A DNA stretch of 38,341 bases. Origin: a virus. The DNA lies in IMG/VR virus record IMGVR_UViG_3300032284_000936, positions 1 to 38,341 of that record; one strand, written 5' to 3'. The position numbers were made by a program, and so were the translations under genes. The stretch's first letter is position 1. Each line of letters opens with the position of its first letter. The notes beneath the pieces are model-generated. The model did no database searches, had not been told where the DNA came from, and saw only the letters and a list, made by a program, of their open reading frames with translations. Of this stretch, positions 22,562 to 29,825 are shown piece after piece.

Positions 22562-22792
22562 AAACCAGGGGGCTTTGCAGCAGACCAAAAAATAGGTCAT
22601 CAAATCACCTCAACTGCTTAAAAATTAAGCACATATGGGGCAAAAGTACACAAATGCACTAGAATCGCCTAGGAAAGCATAAACATAAAACCAATACCTA
22701 CACATCAAATAACGAAAAAAACGCCTCAAAAGCCCTAAAAAAGCCCTAGAAAACGGTTTTAAATATATAAAAGAGAATAGAAAACAATAGGC
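22558..22792. other. A-rich non-coding spacer with a perfect palindrome
   Basis: No gene seen between the rightward and leftward operons. TGCTTAAAAATTAAGCA (22615-22631) is a perfect 7+3+7 inverted repeat without a U-tract. Two copies of AAAGCCCTA lie near 22728-22750. The repeat could be a protein-binding site; nothing else is clear. Confidence 0.4.
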
Positions 22793-22818
22793 AAAAAAAA
22801 GCCCTCAATCAAGAGGGC
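22793..22818 (-). terminator. Rho-independent terminator of the leftward operon
   Basis: On the minus strand GCCCTC (22818-22813), a six-base loop, GAGGGC (22806-22801), then eight U residues (22800-22793). Perfect stem; lies 13 bases after the last leftward gene. Confidence 0.9.
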
Positions 22819-22830
22819 AAAAGGGAAAGA

Positions 22831-23001
22831 TTAAAACTCAAAGGGTATAAAGTCGCTTTTGTTTACCCTTATCACTTTGTTGTCATGTCTGAATCGATGA
22901 CAGATTAAAAATTCATTTTCTACTCTTAGGACAATTATCAGTTTTTTATCGTTTATTAAATGTCCAATTGTTCCTCTTTCAATCTTCGTATGGTGCGACA
23001 T
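22831..23001 (-). CDS. Small beta-rich hypothetical protein
   Basis: 56 residues from ATG 23001 (a longer start at 23031 would overlap more of the preceding gene). Contains GTIGHLINDKKLIIVLRVENEF and ends DFIPFEF, a compact SH3-like beta pattern. Last gene of the leftward operon. Function unknown. Confidence 0.6.
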   Translation of the reverse strand: MSHHTKIERGTIGHLINDKKLIIVLRVENEFLICHRFRHDNKVIRVNKSDFIPFEF

Positions 23002-23188
23002 AGTCAATCCAATGACATTTAATTGTCTCATCGGAAATATCTAAAAGAAGATCATAAAAAAAATCTATTCTTTTTTGTTCGTCCCATGCCATTACATCGT
23101 GCGCCATTGCTTGAGCCACTTCTCTAGTGATTCTTTCAATGGACATATGAGATAGGGTCTCTGTTCTGTAATCAGTTAAACCATGCAT
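22979..23188 (-). CDS. Small acidic hypothetical protein
   Basis: 69 residues from ATG 23188, one base after the previous stop, with gagagga on the minus strand upstream; a longer start at 23227 would overlap that gene. Helical N-terminus (SIERITREVAQAMAHDVMAW) and acidic end. Not recognised. Confidence 0.6.
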   Translation of the reverse strand: MHGLTDYRTETLSHMSIERITREVAQAMAHDVMAWDEQKRIDFFYDLLLDISDETIKCHWIDYVAPYED

Positions 23189-23189
23189 T

Positions 23190-23399
23190 TTAAATATCCT
23201 CTCTTTTGTTGATTCTTTCTTGTTCAATGTATCCTAATAATCTTTTCTCTACCAAACCATCGGAAAAGAATTCACTTGCAAAATCACCCCATCTGATACC
23301 GATGCGCCTATGGATAAACGACAGGGCTTCATCTAGTGCTTCCATTGCAAGCTCTTCGTTTTCTTTTTGCTCTTGTATAAATTCTGATCTTTCATTCAT
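23190..23399 (-). CDS. Small acidic helical hypothetical protein
   Basis: 69 residues, rich in Glu, starting MNERSEFIQEQKENEELAME. No motif. In the middle of the leftward operon, with 12 bases between it and the preceding gene. Confidence 0.6.
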   Translation of the reverse strand: MNERSEFIQEQKENEELAMEALDEALSFIHRRIGIRWGDFASEFFSDGLVEKRLLGYIEQERINKREDI

Positions 23400-23412
23400 T
23401 TTTCTATTCCTT

Positions 23413-23607
23413 TCATACTTTATTGAAGTCTAATTGCTTTTGAATTTCTTCATTCGACATACCCGAATTTAAAAGAAATTGGATAATTTCATCTTTAGAA
23501 TGAGACCAATAAAAATCCCTTACTATTTCTTGTACTAATTCATCTTGATTGTCTAATGAAAATCTGGTTATAACTTCAACCAATTCGGATTTAGGTATAT
23601 TTTCCAT
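23413..23607 (-). CDS. Small helical hypothetical protein
   Basis: 64 residues from ATG 23607 (aaggg upstream), two bases after the preceding stop. ENIPKSELVEVITRF, then SGMSNEEIQKQLDF near the end, a UBA-like helical hairpin pattern. A longer start at 23643 is less likely because it overlaps the previous gene. Confidence 0.6.
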   Translation of the reverse strand: MENIPKSELVEVITRFSLDNQDELVQEIVRDFYWSHSKDEIIQFLLNSGMSNEEIQKQLDFNKV

Positions 23608-23609
23608 TT

Positions 23610-23924
23610 TTAAGCCCTTAAAAAATGTAATTCTTGAAAACATTCATCCATATTCTCATCAAATAAACCGCCAGTGACTTCAACAGTATCATCACCAATA
23701 TGATTTAGGTTTGTATCTGTCAATAGCATTAAAACGGTTTTATTGTTTAATTTGAACAATTGAACATGACCAGTGCAACCCCCTCCCGTTGACCAAATTT
23801 CAAACCCGTAGTATTCGGGGTTTTGGTTAAATCGATAATCTTCTGATACTGTTGGATTCTCAATTGATACACCATCAAAATCAAAACAATAATTCCCTTG
23901 TTCGTTTAAATATAGTTCTTTCAT
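23610..23924 (-). CDS. Hypothetical protein
   Basis: 104 residues, beta-rich and acidic. GFEIWSTGGGCTGHVQLF (about 41-58) stands out as a Gly-rich loop with a single Cys. I do not recognise the family. It follows the GP88-like gene directly, without spacer. Confidence 0.6.
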   Translation of the reverse strand: MKELYLNEQGNYCFDFDGVSIENPTVSEDYRFNQNPEYYGFEIWSTGGGCTGHVQLFKLNNKTVLMLLTDTNLNHIGDDTVEVTGGLFDENMDECFQELHFLRA

Positions 23925-24584
23925 TTATGCCACCTTTAAAATGTTAATTACTTTTTGCATTTTCTTACCGTGAGCAGGATAGACAATTAAATCAACATTT
24001 TTTGAATAGCACGCCCTGCAGCCAGAACACTTTCCATCATTTTTGTATGCTTCACAATAGGAAACATTTAACCCATTAGGAAAAACCTTGTCTTCGCTTG
24101 ATGGGACAATGACCGAACCATGTAAGCCCTTAATAAATTCACCTCTTACACTATCACTAGAAAAGCGAACCATCACATTATCTAAAGCCCTCATTTTCAA
24201 GAATAATCCCTTGTATTTGGGGAACTTGTGCATTCTTGTAGGCAACCAATGAGAGACCCAAGGGGTGCGAGTCATTACTTCGAGAATCTTTTCACCTAAA
24301 GCAATGGTATATATATCGCCACTATCGAACCATCTAAAATAACGGTCATTCGACAATGCTTTAACCATATCGTCAACCCAATCCAATCTTTGCCAATCTA
24401 ATTTATTGTGATCTCTAGGTGCTCTTGTAGTTTTCATCAAATAGAAATTTGTAGTGGCGTAACACCCTTTACACGCATCTACAAGCTCGCCAGAAGCATC
24501 CACCGAACCCGAACAAGTCTCAAGTGCATTGAGAGACCATGAGCGGATTCCATCAAGCTTAGATGTTTTAGATAATTTCACCAT
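23925..24584 (-). CDS. GP88-like cysteine-rich phage protein
   Basis: 219 residues. SWSLNALETCSGS and CKGCYATTNFYLMK (C24, C38, C41) near the start, RYFRWFDSGDIYT and PWVSHWLPTRMHKFPKY in the middle, and a four-Cys cluster C177-C186-C189-C192 near the end. These match the Gene product 88 family of phages. The two Cys groups suggest a metal or iron-sulphur site, and the CxxCY start recalls radical-SAM-like proteins, but no enzyme activity is known to me. It is the largest gene of this operon. Confidence 0.8.
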   Translation of the reverse strand: MVKLSKTSKLDGIRSWSLNALETCSGSVDASGELVDACKGCYATTNFYLMKTTRAPRDHNKLDWQRLDWVDDMVKALSNDRYFRWFDSGDIYTIALGEKILEVMTRTPWVSHWLPTRMHKFPKYKGLFLKMRALDNVMVRFSSDSVRGEFIKGLHGSVIVPSSEDKVFPNGLNVSYCEAYKNDGKCSGCRACYSKNVDLIVYPAHGKKMQKVINILKVA

Positions 24585-24585
24585 G

Positions 24586-24777
24586 TTATTCCCCTATAAA
24601 AAAATCTGTTTCTTTGTATTCTGAGAATTGAGAGTCAACCAATTCACTAACACGCCCATTAAATAAACACTTGATAAAGTATTGACCCAATGAGTCAACG
24701 ATTACCTGATAACCTGAATCACCCCAATAAACCTTGGAACCTTGGTTTACCGATTGTTTAATTTGATCTAAATTCAT
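24586..24777 (-). CDS. Small phage protein (KVYWGDSGYQV type)
   Basis: 63 residues, starting MNLDQIKQSVNQGSKVYW, then GYQVIVDSLGQYFIKC: a short helix plus beta sheet that I know from many small phage proteins of unknown function. Stop one base before the GP88-like ATG. Confidence 0.7.
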   Translation of the reverse strand: MNLDQIKQSVNQGSKVYWGDSGYQVIVDSLGQYFIKCLFNGRVSELVDSQFSEYKETDFFIGE

Positions 24778-24787
24778 ATTGATCCCT

Positions 24788-24916
24788 TTAAATAAATGAT
24801 ATTTGAACCAAACAAGTCACATCATTTATCATGGTCAACAAAAAAGGTTTTCCTTGTATGGTGCGACGATAATCTTTATGTCTTTTGTAATATTCTTTTT
24901 TTGTCATATAAATCAT
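24788..24916 (-). CDS. 42-residue small phage protein
   Basis: MIYMTKKEYYKRHKDYRR followed by a short beta hairpin (GKPFLLTMI). It resembles small phage proteins with KxEY-xxHxDYK-xxxxG. Start supported by aagggg seven bases upstream on the minus strand. Function unknown. Confidence 0.6.
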   Translation of the reverse strand: MIYMTKKEYYKRHKDYRRTIQGKPFLLTMINDVTCLVQISFI

Positions 24917-24926
24917 AATTAACCCC

Positions 24927-25004
24927 TTAAATAGTTAAACTGAAACAATAAGCAAAAAAGATCATTAAGCCTATTGTGATGAGACCATATATAAATTCTT
25001 TCAT
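24927..25004 (-). CDS. 25-residue membrane peptide
   Basis: MKEFIYGLITIGLMIFFAY then CFSLTI: a single hydrophobic segment. Start overlaps the previous stop (ATGA) and has agagg eight bases upstream. Short, but placement and translation signals are good. Confidence 0.5.
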   Translation of the reverse strand: MKEFIYGLITIGLMIFFAYCFSLTI

Positions 25005-25132
25005 TCTTGCACCTCTTCTGATTCTTCATCAAACCATACACGCACCCACATAGACCCCTCGAATTCATGCATTACTTCATAAGGAATCTCTGTCTTTTCT
25101 AATTCATTTAACAATTCATCTTTAGTCATCAT
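25001..25132 (-). CDS. 43-residue acidic protein, first gene of leftward operon
   Basis: Starts ATGATG with aagggg just upstream. DELLNELEKTEIPYEVMHEF and a W-V-R-V-W strand, then a very acidic end (FDEEESEE-like). First gene after the promoter at 25154-25183. Function unknown. Confidence 0.6.
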   Translation of the reverse strand: MMTKDELLNELEKTEIPYEVMHEFEGSMWVRVWFDEESEEVQE

Positions 25133-25153
25133 TTCCCCTTGTTGTGTGTTTTA

Positions 25154-25183
25154 AGTATAACAGTTTATTTAACCTAGCGACAA
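25154..25183 (-). promoter_or_regulatory. Promoter of the second leftward operon
   Basis: On the minus strand -35 TTGTCG (25183-25178), an 18-base spacer and -10 TATACT (25159-25154). Lies 22 bases upstream of the first gene (25132). No other gene lies upstream, so this operon needs its own promoter here. Confidence 0.6.
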
Positions 25184-25199
25184 TAAAGAGAACAAAAAA

Positions 25200-25600
25200 A
25201 AGACACTTTAACTGTGTATAAATTTTGACCCTTTCATATATATAGCATGGAAGAATCATGCCAGTTTATGTAAGTCATTGATTTATAAGACCACTCCAAA
25301 ACCCTAATGTATATATCCACAGTATATTAAGCCTATATTTATACTTGAATTGTCTCTAAATCAAGACACTTTTATCATTGCATAAACTGTGTGCAATATG
25401 TGGATAACTATTGATGGGTTCAAACTCTCGGAGTATTAAACCCCGAACAAATAAATAAGCCCTCAATTAGTGCTTGATAGTCTAAAGAATAGGTAAGAGA
25501 CATAAGACAAGCTCTAAGCCATGCGAACAGTCTAAACCCTAATAACTGAATACTAATGGTCTCGAAAAACATTAAAACCCTAGACTTGTATTCAAAAGCA
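25200..25600. other. Non-coding region with DnaA boxes and repeats; candidate replication origin
   Basis: No gene seen. Matches to the DnaA box TTATNCACA occur on the minus strand at 25213-25221 (TTATACACA) and 25399-25407 (TTATCCACA), with a one-mismatch copy on plus at 25313-25321. AAGACACTTT occurs twice (25200-25209 and 25363-25372), each followed by AACTGTGT (25210-25217 and 25385-25392). AAACCCTA occurs at 25299, 25534 and 25575. The region is A+T-rich. Together these suggest an origin using host DnaA; this is inference. Confidence 0.5.
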
Positions 25601-25741
25601 TAGAGAGAGAGTATAGATAAGACAATAACTCTCTAAAGGTTCACCCCAGATTGAAACCATCATTAAACCTTACTCAATTCAAAAAGCTCGAGCCCCCCTA
25701 GAGCATTTTTCACAAGCCCAATTCCGCAGCAACCAGGACAA

Positions 25742-25795
25742 GTGGGGGGGGGAGGGGGGGTACCACTGGAGACCATCCAGGGAGGGGGGGCCCAC
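25742..25795. other. G-tract hairpin element upstream of the terminase operon
   Basis: G9-A-G7 (25744-25760) and GGG-A-G7 (25780-25790) contain the direct repeat GGGAGGGGGGG at 25750-25760 and 25780-25790. Between them is a perfect hairpin CTGGA/TCCAG (25766-25770 and 25776-25780). GTGGG and CCCAC bound the element. It could form a G-quadruplex on one strand, or be a packaging signal (cos/pac) because the terminase genes follow. Homopolymers may also carry assembly error. Confidence 0.5.
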
Positions 25796-25856
25796 TCACC
25801 CATTCCCAAATTTTTTTTAAAAACTTTTGGTACACTAACCCTACTGGAGATGTAAT

Positions 25857-26354
25857 ATGAAATGGCAACTTGTAAATCCTATACATGATGTAGACCGACT
25901 GATTACTAAGTTTAAGGAACAGTACGGTAAAGAGGCAGGGGTTCTTACTTTTGATGAGAACTTCATTAGAAAGAATCTAACGGTTGCTTCTACTGTCCAA
26001 CTATTTGATAAGAGCAAGGAGTTCATTGCCTATGCTGAGGAAGACAACAAGATACTGGGGGTCTGTTGGTTTGACCGTGGTGGGTACTCGACCTACTCAA
26101 CTAGAGAAATATCCAATAGCAAGTTTCACCATATCGACTTGACCTTGCCTGTTAGACTCAGGATTAAGATACTGAACGACATGATTGACCAACACCTTTT
26201 ATGGGCAGATAATTGGGGCATTCCAGTGGTCTGTAGTTCCAGTATCAGGAAAGATCACTCAGCTTTTATGCGGATACATGAAAAACGTGGGTTTACTGTT
26301 TGTGGGTCATTTGCTTGGATAGACACCAAGGAAGGGTTGAAATGGATACGGTAA
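25857..26354 (+). CDS. GNAT-like acetyltransferase fold protein
   Basis: 165 residues. The C-terminal segment SAFMRIHEKRGFTVCGSFAWI (about 136-156) is the last strand-helix of GNAT proteins (R-x-H-x-x-x-GF-x-x-x-G). Earlier parts show strands and a helix in the right order, but the acetyl-CoA loop is not clear. Similar genes precede small terminases in other podovirus-like phages I know, with unknown function. ggaga precedes the ATG. Confidence 0.7.
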   Translation: MKWQLVNPIHDVDRLITKFKEQYGKEAGVLTFDENFIRKNLTVASTVQLFDKSKEFIAYAEEDNKILGVCWFDRGGYSTYSTREISNSKFHHIDLTLPVRLRIKILNDMIDQHLLWADNWGIPVVCSSSIRKDHSAFMRIHEKRGFTVCGSFAWIDTKEGLKWIR

Positions 26355-26704
26355 AAGAAACAAAGAAGGCTATTGAACTGGCTACGGGAAAAAGAAGTCC
26401 TAAACAGAAATCCGTGGTCAACAATGTCACCGAGTACGGGGCGTTATTCAATCGTCTGAATGCTGAAAGACAAGAAAAAGGATTGCCGCCTTTGAAGACT
26501 GCGATGGAGGTTTTGATCGATGCTATGCAATCTGATGAACTGGACATGAAAGACAAGGCCAGGATTGCTGATAAATTAGCCCCCTTTGAATCCTCAAGAG
26601 CACCTATAATCTCCATAGAGCACGTTCAGAACGTCCAAAAGGATGAAGAGGAAGATGCTGAACAAGCTCTAGAAAACTTTCTTGAATCTCTTAAAAAGGT
26701 GTAA
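26342..26704 (+). CDS. terS: Probable small terminase subunit
   Basis: 120 residues from ATG 26342, overlapping the previous gene by 13 bases. Helical: a basic N-terminal helix with [13 protein letters not shown], a central [25 protein letters not shown], then [15 protein letters not shown] and a strongly acidic C-terminus ([15 protein letters not shown]). This layout fits small terminases of short-tailed phages, and the large subunit follows five genes later. I did not identify a clear helix-turn-helix, so the call rests on position and composition. Confidence 0.65.
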   Translation: MDTVKETKKAIELATGKRSPKQKSVVNNVTEYGALFNRLNAERQEKGLPPLKTAMEVLIDAMQSDELDMKDKARIADKLAPFESSRAPIISIEHVQNVQKDEEEDAEQALENFLESLKKV

Positions 26705-26705
26705 T

Positions 26706-26861
26706 ATGCCATTGACTTACGGAACATCCAAAAAGACCATGTCCAAAAATATCGCTAAAGAGCGAGAGGCTGGTAAACCTGAGAAACAAGCAGTGGCGAT
26801 TGCCTATGCTGTTAAACGTGACGCTGAACACAAACGCAAAACCCGAAAGGAAAAGAAATGA
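26706..26861 (+). CDS. Small basic phage protein ([16 protein letters not shown] type)
   Basis: 51 residues, basic. [20 protein letters not shown] recalls short phage proteins with the QA-AIAL helix (DUF6496-like). ATG one base after the previous stop, last bases overlapping the next ATG. Function unknown. Confidence 0.65.
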   Translation: MPLTYGTSKKTMSKNIAKEREAGKPEKQAVAIAYAVKRDAEHKRKTRKEKK

Positions 26862-27166
26862 GTTATACCTCTGGTAACAACGCCCCCACACTAATGGCTC
26901 AAGCCCCTAACCGTAAAGGCAATCATTCTAAAGTAGACGCTTCTCACTATAAAGGTGTAACTGGTGTTACTCGCCCCCAAGGTAGCCTGCAACAACCCTC
27001 TGGTAACCAAGGTGCGCCTGCTTATCAGAGAGCTTCAGACAATACATCTGCTGGTGCTACTGCTGGTAGAAAACAAAAAGTCATGGTTAACCAACCCAAA
27101 GAATACTGCACATATACTCACAATGATAAGTACATGAACAGTGATCGTACCAATTACTTGAAGTGA
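26858..27166 (+). CDS. Low-complexity hypothetical protein
   Basis: 102 residues, Asn/Gln/Ser/Gly-rich and slightly basic, probably disordered; ends [15 protein letters not shown]. No motif recognised. In the block of small genes between the two terminase subunits. Confidence 0.6.
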   Translation: MSYTSGNNAPTLMAQAPNRKGNHSKVDASHYKGVTGVTRPQGSLQQPSGNQGAPAYQRASDNTSAGATAGRKQKVMVNQPKEYCTYTHNDKYMNSDRTNYLK

Positions 27167-27173
27167 GGCTTAT

Positions 27174-27401
27174 ATGTCTGGATATGGAAAAGTCATCAAT
27201 GGTGGCAAACAAATGTCTAAGGGTGTTACGAAGAACATCAATGATAAACTAGACACGTTTGCTGATGGTCATGGTAGAGCCAAGACAATTGCGGATGCAG
27301 TCAACAGTGCATACACAGTCAAAACTCTATCTACTCAACACACCGATGGTGTAAAACAATTTGGTAAATTCACCAAACCCAGTGTACCTAAAAACGTCTA
27401 A
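27174..27401 (+). CDS. Small basic hypothetical protein
   Basis: 75 residues: MSGYGKVINGGKQMSKGVT, a Gly/Lys-rich start, a short helix around TIADAVNSAYTV, and a basic end. No family recognised. Confidence 0.55.
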   Translation: MSGYGKVINGGKQMSKGVTKNINDKLDTFADGHGRAKTIADAVNSAYTVKTLSTQHTDGVKQFGKFTKPSVPKNV

Positions 27402-27413
27402 AAGGAATTGTAA

Positions 27414-28055
27414 ATGGCTACTTTTGATATTGAGGCTCTAAAGGCCGACTTACCCACGGCCAAGGAATTGGCTCAGTTTGTTTACGACAAAACGCAGATT
27501 GCTCTTGATCTGGTGGGTAAGCCTAAAGAAGAACAGTATTTGGTTGCTAAGAATGCGCTTGAAGGAAAGAAGATTCCTCAAGACTTTCTAACCGATGAGA
27601 ATCCTTATGTTGACCGTAAGGAACTCATTCCTGTTGACGAACTCAAAGACATTCCCCCAAGAGGCAATGACCTTCCACCAGAATCTTCTAGGATTCATTT
27701 CTTTGGTGCGACCAATATGCCTCACCCACTCGACCCCCAATCTGATCGTAAAGTTCAAATTAACTTCTGGAAATACGACAATGGCATGATCACTTACCAA
27801 GTGGCAGGTCCTGTTGAGCAATTGGCAGTCGGCTCCCGTATCAATAAGTTTGGTCAAACCCAACCTGAGAAATACACTTGGATCGACCCCAGAACTGAAG
27901 AGATTGTTCTTAGAAGACAAGACGGTTCTTTTACTGAAAAAGGCCGTGGAATTTATTCATTCTGTATTGGAGAAAAAGGTGCAGGAATTTGGTCTTTGAT
28001 TGACAAAGATGTGATTTCCTTTACTGAGAAAAACATTGCTAATCCTTGGGCTTAA
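27414..28055 (+). CDS. Hypothetical protein between terminase genes
   Basis: 213 residues. A helical N-terminal third (AELAQFVYDKTQIALDLV-like) and a beta-rich C-terminal part with VQINFWKYDNGMITYQVAG (about 124-142) and RGIYSFCIGEKGAGIW. No enzyme motif seen. Co-transcribed with the packaging genes, perhaps a virion or packaging accessory. Its stop abuts the next ATG. Confidence 0.65.
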   Translation: MATFDIEALKADLPTAKELAQFVYDKTQIALDLVGKPKEEQYLVAKNALEGKKIPQDFLTDENPYVDRKELIPVDELKDIPPRGNDLPPESSRIHFFGATNMPHPLDPQSDRKVQINFWKYDNGMITYQVAGPVEQLAVGSRINKFGQTQPEKYTWIDPRTEEIVLRRQDGSFTEKGRGIYSFCIGEKGAGIWSLIDKDVISFTEKNIANPWA

Positions 28056-28244
28056 ATGGACGATTACTCCAAAGTCTTCAGGCACAAGCTTCCTGGTCAA
28101 ACAGAAATTTGTGCCCGTAAAAGCCTAGAACTTCTAGAAAAGAATCTCAGAGGTGAGCAGACGTTCACCCCTGAAGAAATCTATTATCTAGCAAGCGCAG
28201 CAGAAATTCTTTTGGATATGTCCGAAAAATATGGCGAAAAGTGA
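28056..28244 (+). CDS. Small helical hypothetical protein
   Basis: 62 residues, starting MDDYSKVFRHKLPGQTEICA, then two helices (SLELLEKNLRG and PEEIYYLASAAEILLDM). Overlaps the large-terminase start by 14 bases. Function unknown. Confidence 0.6.
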   Translation: MDDYSKVFRHKLPGQTEICARKSLELLEKNLRGEQTFTPEEIYYLASAAEILLDMSEKYGEK

Positions 28245-29823
28245 AGCAAGTGACTATGTCCAACCTCTATACAAAAATAGGGCGTTAAAATATCTTGTTC
28301 AGTTGTCAGGCGGTAAAAAAGCAATCAAGCTGATGACCGATGAACAGAAACTGGCCATGAAAATCGCTAGGGACAAGATTGCATTCGATATGCAATTCAA
28401 TCAGCTCAAGTGGTTCAAACCTTTCGAGTACCAAAAGAAGTTTTTTGCTACTGGCAAAACCCATACCCGTAGAGGCATGATTGCTGCCAACCGTTCAGGA
28501 AAAACGATTGCTTCTACCTTTGAGACCGCCTACCACCTGACGGGCAAATACCCGAAATGGTGGAAAGGCAAAGTCTATGACCAACCCATCATTGCCATGT
28601 GTTCTGGTGAATCTTGGGAACAAGTTGCTAAAACGCTACAATCCAAATTGTTGGGTTGTGACGATATCAAACAAGGGTATAAGCTAGGCTCTGGGTCTAT
28701 CCCTAAAGAAACCATTGACTTTAAATCTTACCGAGCAGACGGGGCAAATGTCCTGTCCATTGAGATTTGGCACGTTACTGGTGGAAAATCTAAACTCTAC
28801 TTTTCTAACTACACACAAGAAACCAGACATCTCCAAGGCTATGAACTCGATTTGGTCGTACTTGACGAACAACCTCCTGATGAAACCTTTTCCGAATTGG
28901 TGGTGCGTACTGCTTCCCGAAATGGACAGGTCATTTGTTCATTCACTCCACTCAAGGGTCTCACAGGATTGGTCAGAAAGTTCTGGGATCAAACCGAAGG
29001 CTATTGCCACGTTAGAGTAACTTGGGATGATGTACCTTACGTCAATGAGTGGGACGAACCATTTTTTCCCAAGGAAGAACGGGAACAGTTGTCTAGAGAC
29101 TTCATGCCTTGGGAGAGGGAATGTCGGATCAACGGTATTCCATTGGTCGGTCAAGGGGTGGTGTTTCCCATATTGGATTGGCCTACTTACAAGGCCACGG
29201 ATATTAACCTTAGAGACAATGAAAGTCTGGAAAGGCTCATTAGCTTTGACTTAGGAATTAAAAATGACCCGACCGTTATTTCATTCTTTTTTCGTGATCC
29301 AGTTGAAGAAACAATTTACCTTCATCGGCAAATCAAAATCCCTACAGGGGAAACGCCAGATGAGTACGTTCATTACTTGCTTGACAAGGAAACAAGGGGT
29401 GTCCCCATTGCGCTACCGCATGATGCAGCGACCGCTGGTCGGTACACGCTCACAGAACAAAGCGTTAGGGAAGTATTTGAAGATAACTACGGGCTTAACT
29501 GCATTGCAGGGGCGATCCTGAATCCTGTCAATGACCAAGGTAAAGTAACCAACCACAAAGCCTACGGAATCAATATAATGCGTATGGGGTTTGAAAGAAA
29601 AACCCTGATGATCAACGAAAGTTGTCGGGATTTTCTGGATGAATGCCGTAATTATGCGATTGATTCCCAAGGACGATTCAGTGATCCTGATGACTGTATA
29701 GATTCTGCAAGAATAGGTATACTTGCATTAATTCAAGGTCATGGTGAATCCGTTGTCAGTCGAGCCAACAACTTTGAAAAACGTAGGTTTACCCCCATCG
29801 AGGGCAAGGTACAAAGGATATAA
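28231..29823 (+). CDS. terL: Large terminase subunit (ATPase and nuclease)
   Basis: 530 residues. Walker A AANRSGKT (85-92), Walker B DLVVLDE (207-213), coupling motif CSFTPLKG (236-243), then the RNase-H-like nuclease with ISFDLG (337-342, Asp340), LPHDAAT (395-401, Asp398) and DPDDCIDSAR (485-494). It drives DNA into the prohead and makes the termini cuts. Full length for a podovirus-type enzyme. Portal gene follows after two bases. Confidence 0.95.
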   Translation: MAKSEASDYVQPLYKNRALKYLVQLSGGKKAIKLMTDEQKLAMKIARDKIAFDMQFNQLKWFKPFEYQKKFFATGKTHTRRGMIAANRSGKTIASTFETAYHLTGKYPKWWKGKVYDQPIIAMCSGESWEQVAKTLQSKLLGCDDIKQGYKLGSGSIPKETIDFKSYRADGANVLSIEIWHVTGGKSKLYFSNYTQETRHLQGYELDLVVLDEQPPDETFSELVVRTASRNGQVICSFTPLKGLTGLVRKFWDQTEGYCHVRVTWDDVPYVNEWDEPFFPKEEREQLSRDFMPWERECRINGIPLVGQGVVFPILDWPTYKATDINLRDNESLERLISFDLGIKNDPTVISFFFRDPVEETIYLHRQIKIPTGETPDEYVHYLLDKETRGVPIALPHDAATAGRYTLTEQSVREVFEDNYGLNCIAGAILNPVNDQGKVTNHKAYGINIMRMGFERKTLMINESCRDFLDECRNYAIDSQGRFSDPDDCIDSARIGILALIQGHGESVVSRANNFEKRRFTPIEGKVQRI

Positions 29824-29825
29824 AG

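Noticed and set aside
25415-25440. GGTTCAAAC resembling a tRNA T-loop
   Set aside because: The flanking bases do not form the T stem or any cloverleaf. No tRNA was found elsewhere.
25744-25790. Phase-variable homopolymer controlling a gene
   Set aside because: The G runs lie in non-coding DNA about 70 bases before the next gene and not in its promoter core, so slippage would not switch a frame.
22529-25856. CRISPR array in the repeat-containing spacers
   Set aside because: The repeats are short (8-11 bases) and irregularly spaced; no regular repeat-spacer unit is present.
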